From assembly GCA_011800805.1 (NCBI GenBank), contig MPNW01000183.1, positions 23,435 to 87,434 of the forward strand: DNA of 64,000 bases. Direction: 5' to 3'. Positions 1 to 31,263 of the stretch are shown here, piece after piece (positions within the stretch are counted from its first letter, which is position 1; each line of letters starts with the position of its first letter). The DNA comes from Hirudo medicinalis (Eukaryota; Annelida; Clitellata; Hirudinida; Hirudinidae). The position numbers were made by a program, and so were the translations under genes. The notes beneath the pieces were generated by a model. The model made no database searches. It was not told the DNA's origin and worked only from the letters and a program-made list of their open reading frames with translations.

Positions 1-119
1 AAATTCCATCTACTATATTGTGATTTTTAGTTGCCAAGCTATATTAAACTATTACGATATAATCATCATCCTCATCATCGTCGTCATCGTGGCCATCGTC
101 ATCATCGTCATCACCATCG

Positions 120-154
<35 letters not shown>

Positions 155-1300
155 GTCGTCGTCGTCGTCGTCGTCGTCATTGTCATCGACATCATCATCA
201 TCATCAATGTCAATTCATCGTCGTCATCATCAGATAACAAAACAAAAACAACCAATTTCTGAATTTAAATTCAGAATCAAATTCCGACTTGGATAAAATG
301 AGTGATAATTAAAATAAAAATATCCAATAAATCATGGAGTTTAATTAATTAATTTTCATTTGGCAATAGTTAATAGTTGTTATTATTATTATTATTATTA
401 TTATAATTATTTATTAATGAAGTTATTATTATATCATAATTAATAATTATTATTAATAAATACATACATTAATGTAACATATTAATATTTAGGCGCCTCT
501 GACGCTATGCAAATGACGCATTATAAATTAACCATTATTATTATTTATTATAATAATAATATTATTATATTAATTATTAATATATATATTATATATTATT
601 ATAATAATATAATATCAATTATTAATATAATAATAAATATAATTATTACATAATATATTTAATGTAATATTATATAATATATTTAATATAATATTATGTA
701 ATTGGCATATAATAATTATTATATTAAATATTATTATAATAATATAAAATCAATTATTAATATAATAATAAATATAATTATTTTTATATTATGATTATTA
801 TTATTAGTAGTAATAGTAGTAGTATTATAGTTAATTTATTCATATTTAAGGTCACAGGATCTGAATGAATGCCATGGAATTAACGATGTGCGTGCACTGG
901 TGACAGAAGCAGTCGTTAGGAAAATAAGCAAAAAGTAAGTCTTTCGACATGTTGAGGTCATCCTCCACATTTAAACAATTTGATTTTCAAATGTTATCAA
1001 AGCTGTTGTCTAAAAATAGCAAGTGTCGCAGGAGTGAAAATCAAAACTGTGGGAATTCGAGGGAATTCCCCTGGGCTTCCCCAACATCTGGGAGATCCTC
1101 TTGGAATCAAAGAAATCATAAAAATATTTTAATATTATTATTATTGCTATTATTATTATTATAATTATTTTATTATCATTATTGTTTTTTTTATTATCAT
1201 GGAATTTTCACATCATTCCTCTCTGCTTTCCAGCCGGCGAATGATGAATCCGGAGCATTACCAGTACTCTAGTGATTCATCCAAGCACTTTCCGTAAAAT
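1..1300. other. AT-rich, satellite-rich stretch without a recognisable gene
   Basis: The stretch opens with a long trinucleotide satellite (about 61-207, ATC/GTC units) followed by AT-rich sequence with many TTA/AAT runs (about 370-840). Open frames here are only translations of the satellite (runs of I/V, H/R or M/T). I see no exon with a family resemblance. About 840-1110 is less simple in composition but I recognise nothing in it. Confidence 0.7.
61..207. repeat. (ATC/GTC)n microsatellite
   Basis: A nearly uninterrupted run of ATC and GTC trinucleotides. It generates open frames in three phases on both strands; none is a gene. Confidence 0.9.
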
Positions 1301-1319
1301 GTGAGCAGTGCCCAACAAG

Positions 1320-2200
1320 GAGATTTTTTTCCTTGGGACCTTAGGACCTTAGGTCCTGCTATCAACTCCACTCATTTCTCGAATTCTTTTCTCAACGTTC
1401 CGAGTGCTCCTACGACCACCGGGAGACCTTGGTTTTCACATTCCACATCCGAATGTTAATTTCGATCTCCAAATCCTTGTACTTGCTCATTTTTTTCAGC
1501 TTCTTTAAGCGACAACCTCTTTCAAATGACAACGTCAGGCCTCTTGGCTAAGAATTCTCAGTCCGTGATTATTGAGTCCCACGAGAAGGTATTCTCTTTA
1601 ATATTTATCGCACCTCTGGGTGTGCGTTCGTACCATTTGTTGGGAATTTCACAACATTGCTCACGGCATACCACCCAATGAACATAGCTGGCCACCCTGT
1701 TATGTCGATGCAAATATTCAGTTGTACCGTGCAACCTGTCGTCGTGTGGCTTACGGTTTCTTGGGCCTTGCCAAAGACTCTGCAGTTTCCATCGATCTGC
1801 TTCTTTAAGATCTTACGTTGATGGCATCTGATTCCACAATTGACTATCTGGTCCTGAGCTGCCATAATCAAGTTTTCAGTTTCTCCTTTGAGCCCTGCAC
1901 CTCTTAACCAAGCACAACTTGCTTCTTTGTCAACAAAAGGTTTTTCGAGGCTGAAAAAAAATTGTCCACGCATTGGTTTCTCCCGCAGTTCTTCCATTCT
2001 CTCCTTCTCGATGCTGTCCTTCAACATCACTTTCGATGGTATTTGAGTTGTTGACAAAAGCATTCTTTTATTTATTCTTTATTGCCTTTGCTTCCTTCAG
2101 GAGAGAATATTTTGCCTTCCCAGCTTCATGCTTTTTACAAGCCTGCAAAACCTGTCCTTGCCCCGCTCAATTTATTCACTCGAATTGACCATGGAGCAGC
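1320..2200 (-). pseudogene. Decayed C-terminal fragment of a retroelement polyprotein
   Basis: On the minus strand an open stretch of about 150 codons (1605-2063) contains the sequence WLRGAGLKGETENLIMAAQD, followed by a CHQRKILKK segment and a degenerate ETVSHTTTGC. This matches the pattern (WLR-G-LK-ET-E--I-AAQDQ, then K---C---ETI-H---GC) of a domain I know from C-termini of non-LTR retroelement proteins in marine invertebrates. Downstream, about 1320-1500 on the same strand, a broken MWNVKTKVSRW-like segment fits the WN-K--V-PVVVGALG motif that usually follows. Frames are interrupted by stops, so this is a relic. The family name is uncertain; I rely on pattern memory only. Confidence 0.55.
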
Positions 2201-2357
2201 TGTAAGATGACATCAACAAGTACCTCTTTTCTCAATTTCAGACTTCCTCCACTCAATTATACCAAAGCTATGCGTGGGCACTGGAACTGCCAAAGCATTT
2301 ATCGCGATAATCTGTTTTAGAATTCATTTCTGATCTGAGAATGAGAAGCACTCTGCA

Positions 2358-2625
2358 ATAATCTTCCTTGTTGATAATATTCCTTGTTGGTAATATTCCT
2401 TGTTGGTAATATTCCTTGTTGGTAATATTCCTTGTTGATAATATTCCTTGTTGGTAATATTCCTTGTTGATAATCTTCCTTGTTGATAATCTTCCTTGTT
2501 GATAATATTCCTTGTTGGTAATCTTCCTTGTTGATAATATTCCTTGTTGATAATATTCCTTGTTGATAATATTCCTTGTTGATAATATTCCTTGTTGATA
2601 ATATTCCTTGTTGGTAATATTCCCT
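2358..2625. repeat. 15-bp minisatellite
   Basis: About 18 tandem units of roughly TTCCTTGTTGATAAT, with T/G variation at one or two positions. The unit is a multiple of three and lacks stops in two minus-strand frames, so it produces spurious repetitive ORFs of just over 100 codons. Confidence 0.9.
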
Positions 2626-2703
2626 GGCTAGTTTCTCCTTCATCCCAGAAGAATGCCACTATTCTCATCAATACCGAGGTATTTGTATGTCACACTTGTC
2701 GTC

Positions 2704-2735
<32 letters not shown>

Positions 2736-4027
2736 GCCAGCGTGATTTCTGTACTTTCACTTCCATTGACGGCTTCCCAAAAATAGCAACACTTCCTTTT
2801 CCGTTGTGGATTCGACACCTCATTTCCATACGCTTCATTCTTTCATTCATCCTTCCATCGTTCTGAGATTAATTGGTTGGTGCTCACAATGCGGATCAAT
2901 CAAGGCTGATGTTTTGATTATATTGGACAATAGAATTTAGTCATAATATAAATATTATACATTATCAGCTTTAAGTTGGAGATATTTATCTTTTAATTTG
3001 TTATTAATAACAATAATAATAATATTATATATATATATATATTATATATAAAATATATTATATATAAAACTATGAAATTATATATATATATATATGTGAT
3101 ATTAATAATAACAATAATAATAATAATAATAATAATAATGTATATAGATAGATTAATAGTATGTAGATGGTTCACATGAACCAGATAAAATGAACTCACA
3201 CTAACCAGGTAAAGCAGATTTCAAGAGAGATGTGCAGATATTTGTAGGTGAGTTTAAATTTCGTTACCTGCGAAAAGATTACAATCAGGTGTTAAACCTC
3301 GTGGAAGTGCAACCACGTGATTTTCAAAGTTCTCAAAGTGATAAATTTAGCGGCTAGAATCAGTTTTTCTTTTTGCATCAAAGTTTCCACTTTAAATTAA
3401 TTTAATAACTGCACAGTGTTTCATTATTCTTAGTTGTTATTTATTTGTTAATTTTCTGTGTTTTGTCGTAAAAGTGTTTTATCCCAATCATTGTCACAAT
3501 CATCATCATCACCATCATCATCGTCGTCATCGTCGTCGTCGTCATGATTCTGTTTTGAATAGTTTATGCTAATGAGTGGAGTACTTTCAATACAATTATT
3601 TTTCATTTCCCGGGTGATAGCTTGCATCCAGTTTTCAGATAAACGAATCAACAATACATTTGAGTGCACCACCATCATCACCATCACCACCATCATCACC
3701 ATCATCATCATCATCACGTGACGTAATTATCCGCCTATCAGAGCTCAGGGATGAGAAAGTCAAACATGGCTCCCTCCTTAATTAGGCGGCAAAACGCAAC
3801 CTGACGACAATCCTCTGGAGCCTCTTTGACACTCTCCGTGTTTCCATGCTGCCATGGTAACAGGTAATCACGCTGTCATGGCAACTTGGTATCATGCTGT
3901 CATGGTAACACTCCGAGAAGCAGCACCAGGGAGGTACTTGGAGAAGGAAACGATGACCTTGCAGAGGCTGAGAGTGGTGAATTTCAATGAAGCTCTCCAT
4001 CCGAGGCAAGACAATACGGAATGAGCG

Positions 4028-4142
4028 GACGGATGCATGGATGGATGGATGGATGGATGGAGGGACGGACGGACGGATGGATGGATGGATGGATGGATGG
4101 ATGGATGGATGGACCGACGGATGGACGGACGGATGGATGGAA
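4028..4142. repeat. (GGAT)n tetranucleotide satellite
   Basis: Run of ATGG/GGAC tetranucleotides with scattered substitutions. Confidence 0.9.
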
Positions 4143-4237
4143 GGAATCAACAGGACGTTGGAAGAAAGAATTAATTCGTGGAATGTTTCGAGAAGTGAAA
4201 GGATGAAGTACATTCTCTTAAGATGTCTTCTCAGTCC

Positions 4238-4330
4238 GTTCATCCATTCATTCATTCAGTCGTTCGTTCGTTCATTCATTCATTCATTCATTCATTCATT
4301 CATTCATTCATTCATTCATTCATTCATTCA
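4238..4330. repeat. (CATT)n tetranucleotide satellite
   Basis: Long near-perfect run of CATT units, only about 100 bases from the GGAT satellite and of different composition. Confidence 0.9.
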
Positions 4331-4828
4331 TGCTCCAGTATTCGCTGAAAAACATGGAAATGAGGGAAAAAGTAAATGAAAGAAAATGAAAAAATTAAAA
4401 AAAATCGAAAACATTTTCAGAGTCAACTTGTTTTTTGAGGAATCCTTGAATTCCAAATGAATCTGGACGATGTTTACCTAAGGAATACATGACTTCTGTT
4501 AACGGTCAGCGTAATGTTTGTGTTTATTATTATTATTATTATTATTATTATTGTTGTTATTGTTATTAATATAATTATTATCATTATAATTATTTATAAA
4601 TATTTATTATTATTTTAAAATAATTGCCTTTTACGATTCCTTCAACGTCTGTGACGAAGAATATTGAGATTATTTTAACACCAAAACAGCTGATTTTATT
4701 GTTTTAAACATTACAAATAATTAATAATTACAATTGTAGTTATAATTCGTGAACATCGCATTTTATTGGTTGTTAAGCGGCCCTTAAATTTGACTGTGTG
4801 AACCACGTAACCTTTACTGAAATACAAA

Positions 4829-5125
4829 ACAAAACAAACAAGATTCAAAGCAAAAACAAACAGCATACGAAACAAAACAAAAGCAAACATTCGAAACAAC
4901 ATCAAACAACATACAAAACAAAAACAAACAACATACGAAACAAAACAAACAACATACAAGACAAAACAAACAACATACAAAACAAAAGCAAACATTCGAA
5001 ACAACATCAAACAACATACAAAACAAAAACAAACAACATACAAAACAAACAAACAACATACAAAACAAACAAACAACATACAAAACAAAAGCAAACATTC
5101 GAAACAACATCAAACAACATTCGAA
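4829..5125. repeat. Minisatellite of ACATACAAAACAAA-type units
   Basis: Tandem AC-rich units with higher-order organisation: a longer block containing AAGCAAACATTCGAAACAACATCAAAC recurs about three times. The cysteine/phenylalanine-rich minus-strand ORFs here are artefacts of the repeat. Confidence 0.85.
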
Positions 5126-5926
5126 ATTCTTGACGTGAAAGTGAATGTTGCTCTTCTAATTCAACTTTTTGAATGTTGCTCGAGCGGGAAAATGTGTGCA
5201 ATTCACGGATATTGAATGATTAATTTACTTCAAAGTAGCACTGGCGAAATTCTTTTGCAAGTTTTTTTTGTTTTTTGTTTTTTGTTTTTAGTCACTCGTC
5301 TCTCTGGACGTGGAAAAATATGGACAGCTCTAAAGATTAGAAGCTGTAATTCATAATTTAAAAGCCTGCAGAAACTCATGACGAGGTTTTGATTTGATTC
5401 GACAAAATTGAAATTTATTTCCAAGGAAAATTCAGTAAAAACTCATCATTATATTTAAACGTTGAAATCTTCTACATCTACAATTCGCCATCTAATTGAT
5501 CACTCCAACCTGAAAGGAAACACAACAAAAGTACGTAACAAACTGCTGGAAAATAATCCTGTTGGAGGTGAAACCTTACAACAGACGAAACAATGGAAAA
5601 AAAACCAGGTGTTTTTATAACTTTGTTTCGCTTCAAACACGAGCAGATCGTGAGTTGAACAGTTGATGAAATGCTGATGACCTAAAGTCTTTATTATTAT
5701 CATTACTATTATTATTATTATTATTGTTATTATTATTATTATTATTATTATTAACTAATTAGTTATTATTATTATGACGAAGTAACTCACGAGATAAAAA
5801 AAATTTCACTCTAATCAACAACTCTCCTTTTGAGAAGCTCCAGGTATAAAATGAAACCAATGAAATAATGAATCGTCAGCTAATTAATATTTAAGTAATG
5901 ACAACATTGAGGTCGGGCTAATTGGA

Positions 5927-24069
<18,143 letters not shown>

Positions 24070-24127
24070 ACTGTTATAGGACTGCTTTACTTAAGCTGGT
24101 TAAACTTTTCAAGCAGTAAATGGCAAC

Positions 24128-24133
24128 AATAAA
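24128..24133 (+). promoter_or_regulatory. Polyadenylation signal AATAAA of ubiquitin-L40
   Basis: AATAAA 58 bases after the stop codon. Confidence 0.6.
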
Positions 24134-24159
24134 AATGGAAAAGTTAATAGATGTTGGTG

Positions 24160-24165
24160 TTTATT
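24160..24165 (-). promoter_or_regulatory. Candidate polyadenylation signal of SLC9B copy 1
   Basis: AATAAA on the minus strand about 165 bases beyond the stop. It lies just past the ubiquitin-L40 signal, so the two convergent transcripts probably end close together. Confidence 0.45.
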
Positions 24166-24329
24166 CTTTAACATATTGAATAATAAGATTATCAAACAAA
24201 TTGGGTTACATATGGAACGTTTTTAGGTTTGGGAAATTTACTCACTATCTCAATACAGAAAGATGTACTATGTAAAATGAAAATAAAGTGATGTTGCAAT
24301 GAACAACACAAGGAAAGGTCATAGTCTAG

Positions 24330-26839
24330 CTATTTCCGTGTTTGCTGGGTTGCGTCTTTAGGTGGTGCCAATGTTGATTCACTCAGTGCATTCTGTGAAG
24401 TTTTTGTTAGTAACCTCGGACCAAGGTTTGTTATCAATATGGCCCCCAATGGTGCTGTAATTAAGATGCTGAAGACTGCTATTGATACAATCTGAAATGG
24501 TGTCATAAATTATGTCACTTTCTTGGATAACCCTCAGAAATTAAATGTGAAGCCTCCTGATTGTTACAGTACATTCATACCTTTAATCCTCGGCCAATTT
24601 CTTCATCCGAACCATTCTTTTTTCTGGTTATGTCCAATGCAACTCCCCCAATTGCTGCCTGAAATATTAGTGCAAACGACATGATTTGTTTATAATGGTC
24701 GAGAAAATTGGGGTCTGTCTATAAACTCTCTTTACTTTTTGAGCAGAATATATTGATTAGGATTTTGTGTAATTAAATCAACTAAAAGCATGTTTTTTAT
24801 ATTTTTTATGTCAGAAGGTATTCAAAAAAAAAAAATTGCCAGTGCAAGAAAGTAAATCACACAGTTATCATAAAACATTTAAACCTGAACAGTTGCTTTT
24901 GGTATCCATGCAAACATTATAAAAATCTTCTCTTTAACGTTGAGATTGTTACCACAGACAGCTAGAAAAGTTGTAGCCATTCTGCACGAAAGTCCAATGG
25001 AAAGTGTGGCTAATCCAATTCCAATGACATTAAGGTCAAGTCTGGATAATGAAACCTCAGCACCAATCAATCCAAAAAGAAAAGTTTTGAAAATATTCCA
25101 AGTAATTTCAAAATTTCTGGATACAAATTCTTTCTTTGAAGACAAATTTTATAGTTTAAAACAACATAAAATTCTAGCAGTGAACGGTTATGAAGATATG
25201 GCAATTAACTTCACCTCATCTTCATTAAGATAAGTATCTTTTCTCCATCTCAACTGTGCCGTAAATCCCAATGCCAGAGCTGCAAATGGCCCAGCGCCCC
25301 CAATTCCAGCTCTTCTACTTGCAAATAGCCCAGCAAGAGCAGATATCAACAACATTACAAACCTAACCAACAATTTTCTTTCCTTCAAAGTAAGTATTTT
25401 GAGAATTTTCAATTTTTATATCAATTTTGGATAATAAAATATTTAATATAATATTATATGAAATTTTAATAATGTTAATAATTTTAGTAAAGGAAAATTC
25501 TAAAATAGAATCACCAACATGTCGGGCATCAGGTAGATACCACATCAAGGAACCAAAAATAATTCCAAAAGCTGCTCCTATTGAAATCTCTAATGGTGTC
25601 TTTAGGGCACTATATACAATATTCCCTATTTATGCAAATATAAATTTTAATGCCATCTAAATGAAAACAACAAAATTAAACAAACCAATTCTTAGAATGC
25701 ACCAATCAAAACCAACCTTTGCCAAACTTTATACCAATAAGAACTCCAAAAACTGAAATGGCTAGGATATCATCAACACTTGAGGCAGCAATGAGCAGAG
25801 TTGGTATGCCTTTGTCAATTCCATAGCCTTGGCTTTTCAATTTCAACAAACCAGGCACAACAACAGCTGGTGAAACTGCTGCCAAAACACTCCTGTTTTC
25901 GAACAGAATTTTAAGTTAATGTCAGCTTAGCTGGTCATAAGAATCAAAGTAACTTATATTGAAATATTTGGTTTAAGATATTACGACATTTATGTAGTTT
26001 AAAAATATTAACCCAAGTATAAATGCATAAATCCATGGCAATCCAATTAGAAAGTGGGAAACAACTCCAATACAACATAATTCCATAAGGCAGGGTGAAA
26101 AAGCAAGTCTGAACACAGCAAATGTTTGATATTTTAAAGCTCCAGGATCCAAACCTATTCCAGCTCTAACAAGTATGATAGCCAAGGCTGTGCTCCTGTC
26201 ATTTGTGAATGAAACTATAGAATAATATTCAACTTTAAAAAGAGTTTAATAGATCCAAACTTGGACTTCACCTTAAAATTAAAGACCAATTTTGATCCAA
26301 ACTCTCTTCAAGTCTTAAAAGTGGAATATTTCTTAAAACAATACCAGAAATGATCATTCCTAAAAAGAATGTCAACAGCTCTGAATTGTCCCATTAAATT
26401 CACAAGAATAGAATTACAATGTATGCTGTTACCGAAGAGATCCGGCAAACAAATCTTGGTAGCCAATACACCAAACGAATAACTTGTACAAAAAATGACT
26501 ATTAATGCATACAATTTTCCACCAGGAAGACACATTTCACCAGTGACACCCCAACAAAATCCAAATATTAATACTGATAAAAGCACATTTGTGATCATAA
26601 AGGCAAAACTGCCTTGTGGAGGGCAAACAGTTTTCAGTTTCATGCAACATTTATTCGTAGTGCTTTTACTTTGATTTGTTTCTATGAATACCACACTCCC
26701 AATCTGATGTTTAAAAAATTGAAGATAATACTACCACTTCTGTTTTGGTTCCATTTCATAATGTAATAAAGTATGAAACCGTTTTATTTTCACTAGTGTC
26801 ATGTTGAGTTAGTAGTGTATTATTAACCGGGGTTACCAT
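24330..26839 (-). CDS. SLC9B: SLC9B (NHA-type) sodium/proton antiporter, copy 1
   Basis: Membrane cation/proton antiporter of the CPA2/NHA family, related to vertebrate SLC9B1/SLC9B2. Coding exons, 5' to 3': 26780-26839, 26433-26703, 26272-26359, 26013-26195, 25717-25892, 25519-25625, 25215-25382, 24885-25133, 24581-24658, 24330-24491; 1,542 bases, 513 residues, close to human SLC9B2. Diagnostic segments: GFCWGVTGEMCLPGGKL, IILVRAGIGLDPGALK, SPAVVVP, and the ion-binding Asp pair in SSVDDILAIS (about residues 241-242). FGLIGAEVS, KEKIFI-AWIPKATVQ and ILITAPLGAILITNLGPR lie in the C-terminal membrane half. The start exon is supported by its match to copy 2 (MVTPVNNTLL in both). The protein ends in a short hydrophilic tail. 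Tail-to-tail with the ubiquitin-L40 gene, head-to-head with DRG1. Confidence 0.93.
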
Positions 26840-27874
26840 TTCCAGTTTTTAAGATTAATTTCAGTATCAACTGAAAAAGAAACATGTGTAAAAAAGGGCG
26901 GCAACTTTATTCTAACATAATACATTGAATAAATAAACCCAGCATTTGGGTATCTTGTAATAGTCTACTTCGGTGAGTCAAAATTGAGTTATTAGGGTGT
27001 TTACATTTAAACCAGCAAGTCAGACACAGCCCTTTATTTCTTAAGAATATTTATTTCTAATTTAATGTTAAATAGTACTTATTGATTTATTAATTATACT
27101 AATTAAACTGCAATGATAAAAATATCAATTACCCGCTAAGACACGATTTCAGGGGAATTTGATTTTGCCGGAATATAAATGACCATCACTATCAGACAAT
27201 AGCCTTACCCAGACTAGCGCAGATGCAGTTACCAAGTAGTAACTGATAGGAATTATTAAAGTTTATGAAAAATATCTGGAATATCCATGATATAGCAAAG
27301 GCATCGCTATTACATGCTTGTTACCTAACAATTCGAAAAGTCAATATCTAGTCATAAAAAGCAAAATAGTGTCTCTAAATGACGTTGATAATTTCTTAGG
27401 TACCTCTTGTTAATTTCTGAAACATTCCAAATGCTCCACTTACACTATGGAAGGCTGGGTTTAATAACAACCAATAATTTAACAATGAATTTATGATATA
27501 TATAAATGATATATATATATAAATTATGATATATGTTTTAATAACACAATATTATGTATTTCAAATCAGCTCACAAACAGGATAACAGAGTTTATATATA
27601 ACTAGCTTATCTAGAACTAACCAATGCTTAAGTTCATCTTTATAAAATGATCTTCGTAATATGTGTAAATTTTTATATTGAGTATTTAATTTTAAATTTA
27701 CATAAAGTTTTAATAGTCAATTTTGCTTTTTATCGAAACTCGAATTAACAACCTAGGCTATATCAACGTCCACTATGTTTATTTGATTATCTTTGGTTGC
27801 TCTCCGATCCGAACGTACTCTGGGCGATACACGCTTCTCGGATTTCTCTGCCTGCTGTCGAATAAAGAGCCAAA
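26840..27874. other. Divergent intergenic region between SLC9B copy 1 and DRG1
   Basis: About 1 kb shared 5' region of two head-to-head genes; AT-rich, with a TATATA tract near 27500. No coding exon seen. A comparable but shorter divergent arrangement lies upstream of SLC9B copy 2. Confidence 0.6.
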
Positions 27875-30800
27875 ATGGGGATTCTCGAAAAAATTTCTGA
27901 AATTGAAAGCGAGGTGCCACGATTTAATTTTATTAAGCCATTTTTTTTACAAATATCTAAAAATTGTTAGGTTACGAGACATTTAAAGCTTTGAAAAACG
28001 GAATATTTCGAGTGTTGCAATGCTTATCACAACTTATGGAAATCCATGCCTATAGAACTTGTGCAATAATTATTCATCAACAATTCATCAGATGGCCAGA
28101 ACCCAGAAGAACAAGGCCACTATGGGGCATCTTGGTCTCCTAAAAGCTAGGCTAGCAAAACTGAAGAGAGAACTTATTGAACCAAAGGGTGGTGGAGGTG
28201 CTACAGGAGAAGGTTTTGATGTTGCTAAGACAGGAGATGCTAGGATTGGTTTTGTAGGTATGCAGGACAACATTAATAATTTATTGCTTGGAGAAATTTT
28301 ATAATTAAAATGAATTTAAAAAAAAGTGTTTAATGTAACTGTCTGCTTATAGTATAAAAAACATTTCCCATGTTTTCCATTTTGAAGCTTCAAGCTATCA
28401 AAGATCTTTTGATGGCATTCCACAAGCAAATGCTTTTGGATTGCAATTCTAATATATCTTAGCTGTAATCAATAACAATATGAACTTCACTATGTTGAAA
28501 ATGGTGCTCATAATTGCATAAAAAAACCATGATAACTGAAATTAAGTTCCATGTTATTGTTATTTTAAATCTTTTATGAAATTCTCAACTTGGTGGTGCA
28601 TATCATTAAAACTCTGCAAAATTTACAACCATTCACTATTATCTTGATGGTTAAAACAAAGGGAACACAATAATTTGTAATCTGATTTTATGACATTTAA
28701 ATATACTTTCACATTTTTTTTAAATTGTGAAAAACAAAGCATTTGTAATATTTATTATAATAAGTTTAAACCATTCGAAGGATTTCCTTCTGTGGGCAAG
28801 TCGACACTGCTGACCACCCTTGCGGGTGTTTACTCAGAAGTTGCTGCCTACGAATTCACCACACTCACCACAGTTCCTGGCTGCATCAAGTACAAGGGAG
28901 CCAAGATTCAGGTGATCATTAACAATTCATTTAATATGTTACTTTAAAGGCAGTTTTGGTTATTATATATAATTACTAGAGTACCACTATTACTATTACC
29001 TTACTCGATTATCATTACTTAGATATTATTGCCTGCAAAATATTTATTTAAGACTACTTAATTTAAGAATGTTTTTTAGTTGCTTGACCTTCCTGGAATC
29101 ATCGAAGGAGCAAAGGATGGAAAGGGCAGAGGAAAACAAGTCATAGCAGGTTGGTGAAGTGGATGTAGTTGATTTTGTTAAATTTTAAAGTTCAACTCTT
29201 TGAAAGCATCTGCTTGATTTTTAATTTAATTTAGCAATTATTGATAATGCAATTCTAACATCCCAACTTCACTTCAGATGTGGTGATATATAAAGGGTGC
29301 TTACGCTTGTGGTGCCATACAAATGTAGTAATTATATAATGTACTTATTAATGTAATGTGTACATTATCACAATGTAAAATTAATATAATATATAGATAA
29401 TAATGTAATTTTAGTAACGCAATTGTTAATATTTAATTTTTTATTAAAGTGGCAAGAACCTGTAGCCTCATCTTCATGGTGCTCGACGTCCTGAAACCTT
29501 TGCAGCACAAGAAAATCCTTGAAAATGAACTCGAAGGTTTTGGCATCAGACTGAACAAAACTCCTCCGAACATAACCTTCAAGAAGAAGGACAAGGGTGG
29601 CATCAACCTCACGGCCACCGTCGCTCAGTCGGAACTTGACATAGACACCGTCAAGGTGATTGTGCTTCTTGTGAATTGGCCATGCTACTAATCGTTGTGG
29701 ATAGTTTGTTTTCTAGAAATGTTATTTCATTATCGCATGTTAAATGGAGGCCTGTCAGGATTTAATTATTTATTCAGTGTTTATCATCAATTGCCTCAAG
29801 TCATTTCATTTCTATGTCTTTCAACTACTCAAGAACAACAGTAACAATCAATAAAACAACAGTTTGATGGATGCAAATATTTCTAAATTTTGAAACCAAA
29901 TGTTTGTAAATGTTTTCAGGCAATCCTGGGTGAATACAGAGTCAACAATGCAGATGTCACCCTAAGACACGACGCAACGACCGAGGAATTGATCGATGTG
30001 ATAGAAGGCAACAGGATCTACATACCGTGCATCTACGTCCTCAATAAGATTGATCAGATCTTCATAGAGGTGCTTTTTAATGATTTTGCTTCAACAAATC
30101 ACGTTTATTTAAAACATTCGTGTCATAGAAATTGCAAAGATGCTTGAGCCTCACATAACACTTGAGGTTCGTGAGTGACTCAAATGACGAATGAAAAAAA
30201 AATTGTGTTTTTATTAATGTTTCTAAAGAAAAACGTAAAAAATATTTAATCTTAATGCTAACATTTTATATTTTGTACAATCATCAGGAGTTAGACCTTA
30301 TTTACAAAATCCCCCATTGTGTACCAATCTCAGCCCATCACAAGTGGAACTTTGATGATCTTTTGGAGCGTATGTGGGAATACCTGATGCTTGTCAGGGT
30401 GTAAGTGGCTAAAATTGCTTGCTGATATTCTTAACCTCTCAATGCTTTATTTATTGCAAATGTGATAATAGATTATGCTAATGGGAATCCATTATTTTCA
30501 ACATATTTAAATATTGTGAGAGGCTGTTATAAGCATTTTACATTAAGTTAGACAATCAATTCCAGGTACACAAAACCCAAGGGTCAACTTCCTGACTACA
30601 ACTCTCCAGTTGTTCTGAGGGAAGGTCATGTGACTGTTGAAGACTTCTGCAACAAGCTTCATAGGAGCATCATGAAGGAGTTCAAATAGTTGGCACCATT
30701 TTTTGCTCTTTCCATCTGCCATACACAAATTATACAAATAAGTCTAACACCATAACATGAATGCCAAAGCAGTTCCTATTACAACTCGATGTATATATAA

Positions 30801-31167
30801 TCCTGGTAATTATTTTAAGCAATTTCTAATATTTTCTTATTTAATCTATTTATTGGGGTGACTTGTTTTGTGGTTATTATTAATTCTGTTTAAAATCTAA
30901 TCTGATCTGGGGTTTTTTTTACAATGAGAAATTATATTTTAAATTGGTTTTTGACAGTTCTCTGGTATGGGGTGAATCTGTCAAGCACCAGCCACAAAAG
31001 GTTGGAAAGGAGCATCTTCTGCATGATGAGGACGTCATTCAGATTGTCAAAAAGTTTGTTCAACAGCTTTTGTTTTTAATATTTTATTGAATATTGTTCA
31101 ATACTGATTGTTATTTGAAGTTTGTGAAGTTACAATTTAATCTAATCAACTTTTAAACAGGAAATAA
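27875..31167 (+). CDS. DRG1: Developmentally regulated GTP-binding protein 1 (DRG1), complete
   Basis: Conserved Obg/DRG-family translational GTPase, cytosolic; relatives act with DFRP1/ZC3H15 on stalled ribosomes. Coding exons: 27875-27913, 28092-28257, 28781-28911, 29080-29149, 29450-29655, 29920-30069, 30288-30400, 30566-30688, 30958-31053, 31161-31167; 1,101 bases, 366 residues, one short of the human protein. Motifs: N-terminal helical [10 protein letters not shown] segment, G1 GFPSVGKST across an intron, switch region [12 protein letters not shown]3 DLPG, the DRG-type [10 protein letters not shown] insertion, G4 NKID, G5 SAHH, and the C-terminal TGS domain ([11 protein letters not shown]). 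The first 13 codons lie on a separate exon. The last coding exon appears to be only 7 bases, giving Lys-stop. If its intron is retained the protein ends about ten residues later instead, so the very last residues are the only doubtful part. Confidence 0.95.
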
Positions 31168-31257
31168 TAATGAACCATCTCAACAAGCCTCACACTTCAA
31201 AAGTTCTCACTGCATGTTAATCATATGATGGTAATGATCACGAATTAGCCAAACATC

Positions 31258-31263
31258 AATAAA
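31258..31263 (+). promoter_or_regulatory. Polyadenylation signal AATAAA of DRG1
   Basis: AATAAA about 90 bases after the proposed stop. Confidence 0.55.

Larger units (their letters stand above)
2640..5926. other. Gene-free, satellite-rich region beyond the ATPase 3' end
   Basis: It contains TA, AAT and ATC runs (about 3018-3140, 3496-3545, 3670-3718), a GGAT satellite, a CATT satellite, and a minisatellite of AAACAAAC-type units. I find no splice-bounded coding segment on either strand. The final part (about 5690-5926) is probably the 3' untranslated region of the Na+/K+-ATPase gene. Confidence 0.65.

Noticed and set aside
2317..2671. Two minus-strand ORFs of 108 and 115 codons with repeated NKEYYQQGIL-like peptides
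   Set aside because: They are direct translations of a 15-bp minisatellite whose unit happens to lack stops; no promoter, splice or family evidence.
4711..5133. Cys/Phe-rich minus-strand ORFs and Asn/Lys/Thr-rich plus-strand ORF
   Set aside because: Products of the AAACAAAC-type minisatellite; frames change arbitrarily at unit boundaries.
25383..25518. Longer exon in SLC9B copy 1 reading through HVGDSILE
   Set aside because: No donor follows it; ending at the GTTGGT donor before VGD (also present in copy 2) restores frame and family-like spacing in both paralogs.
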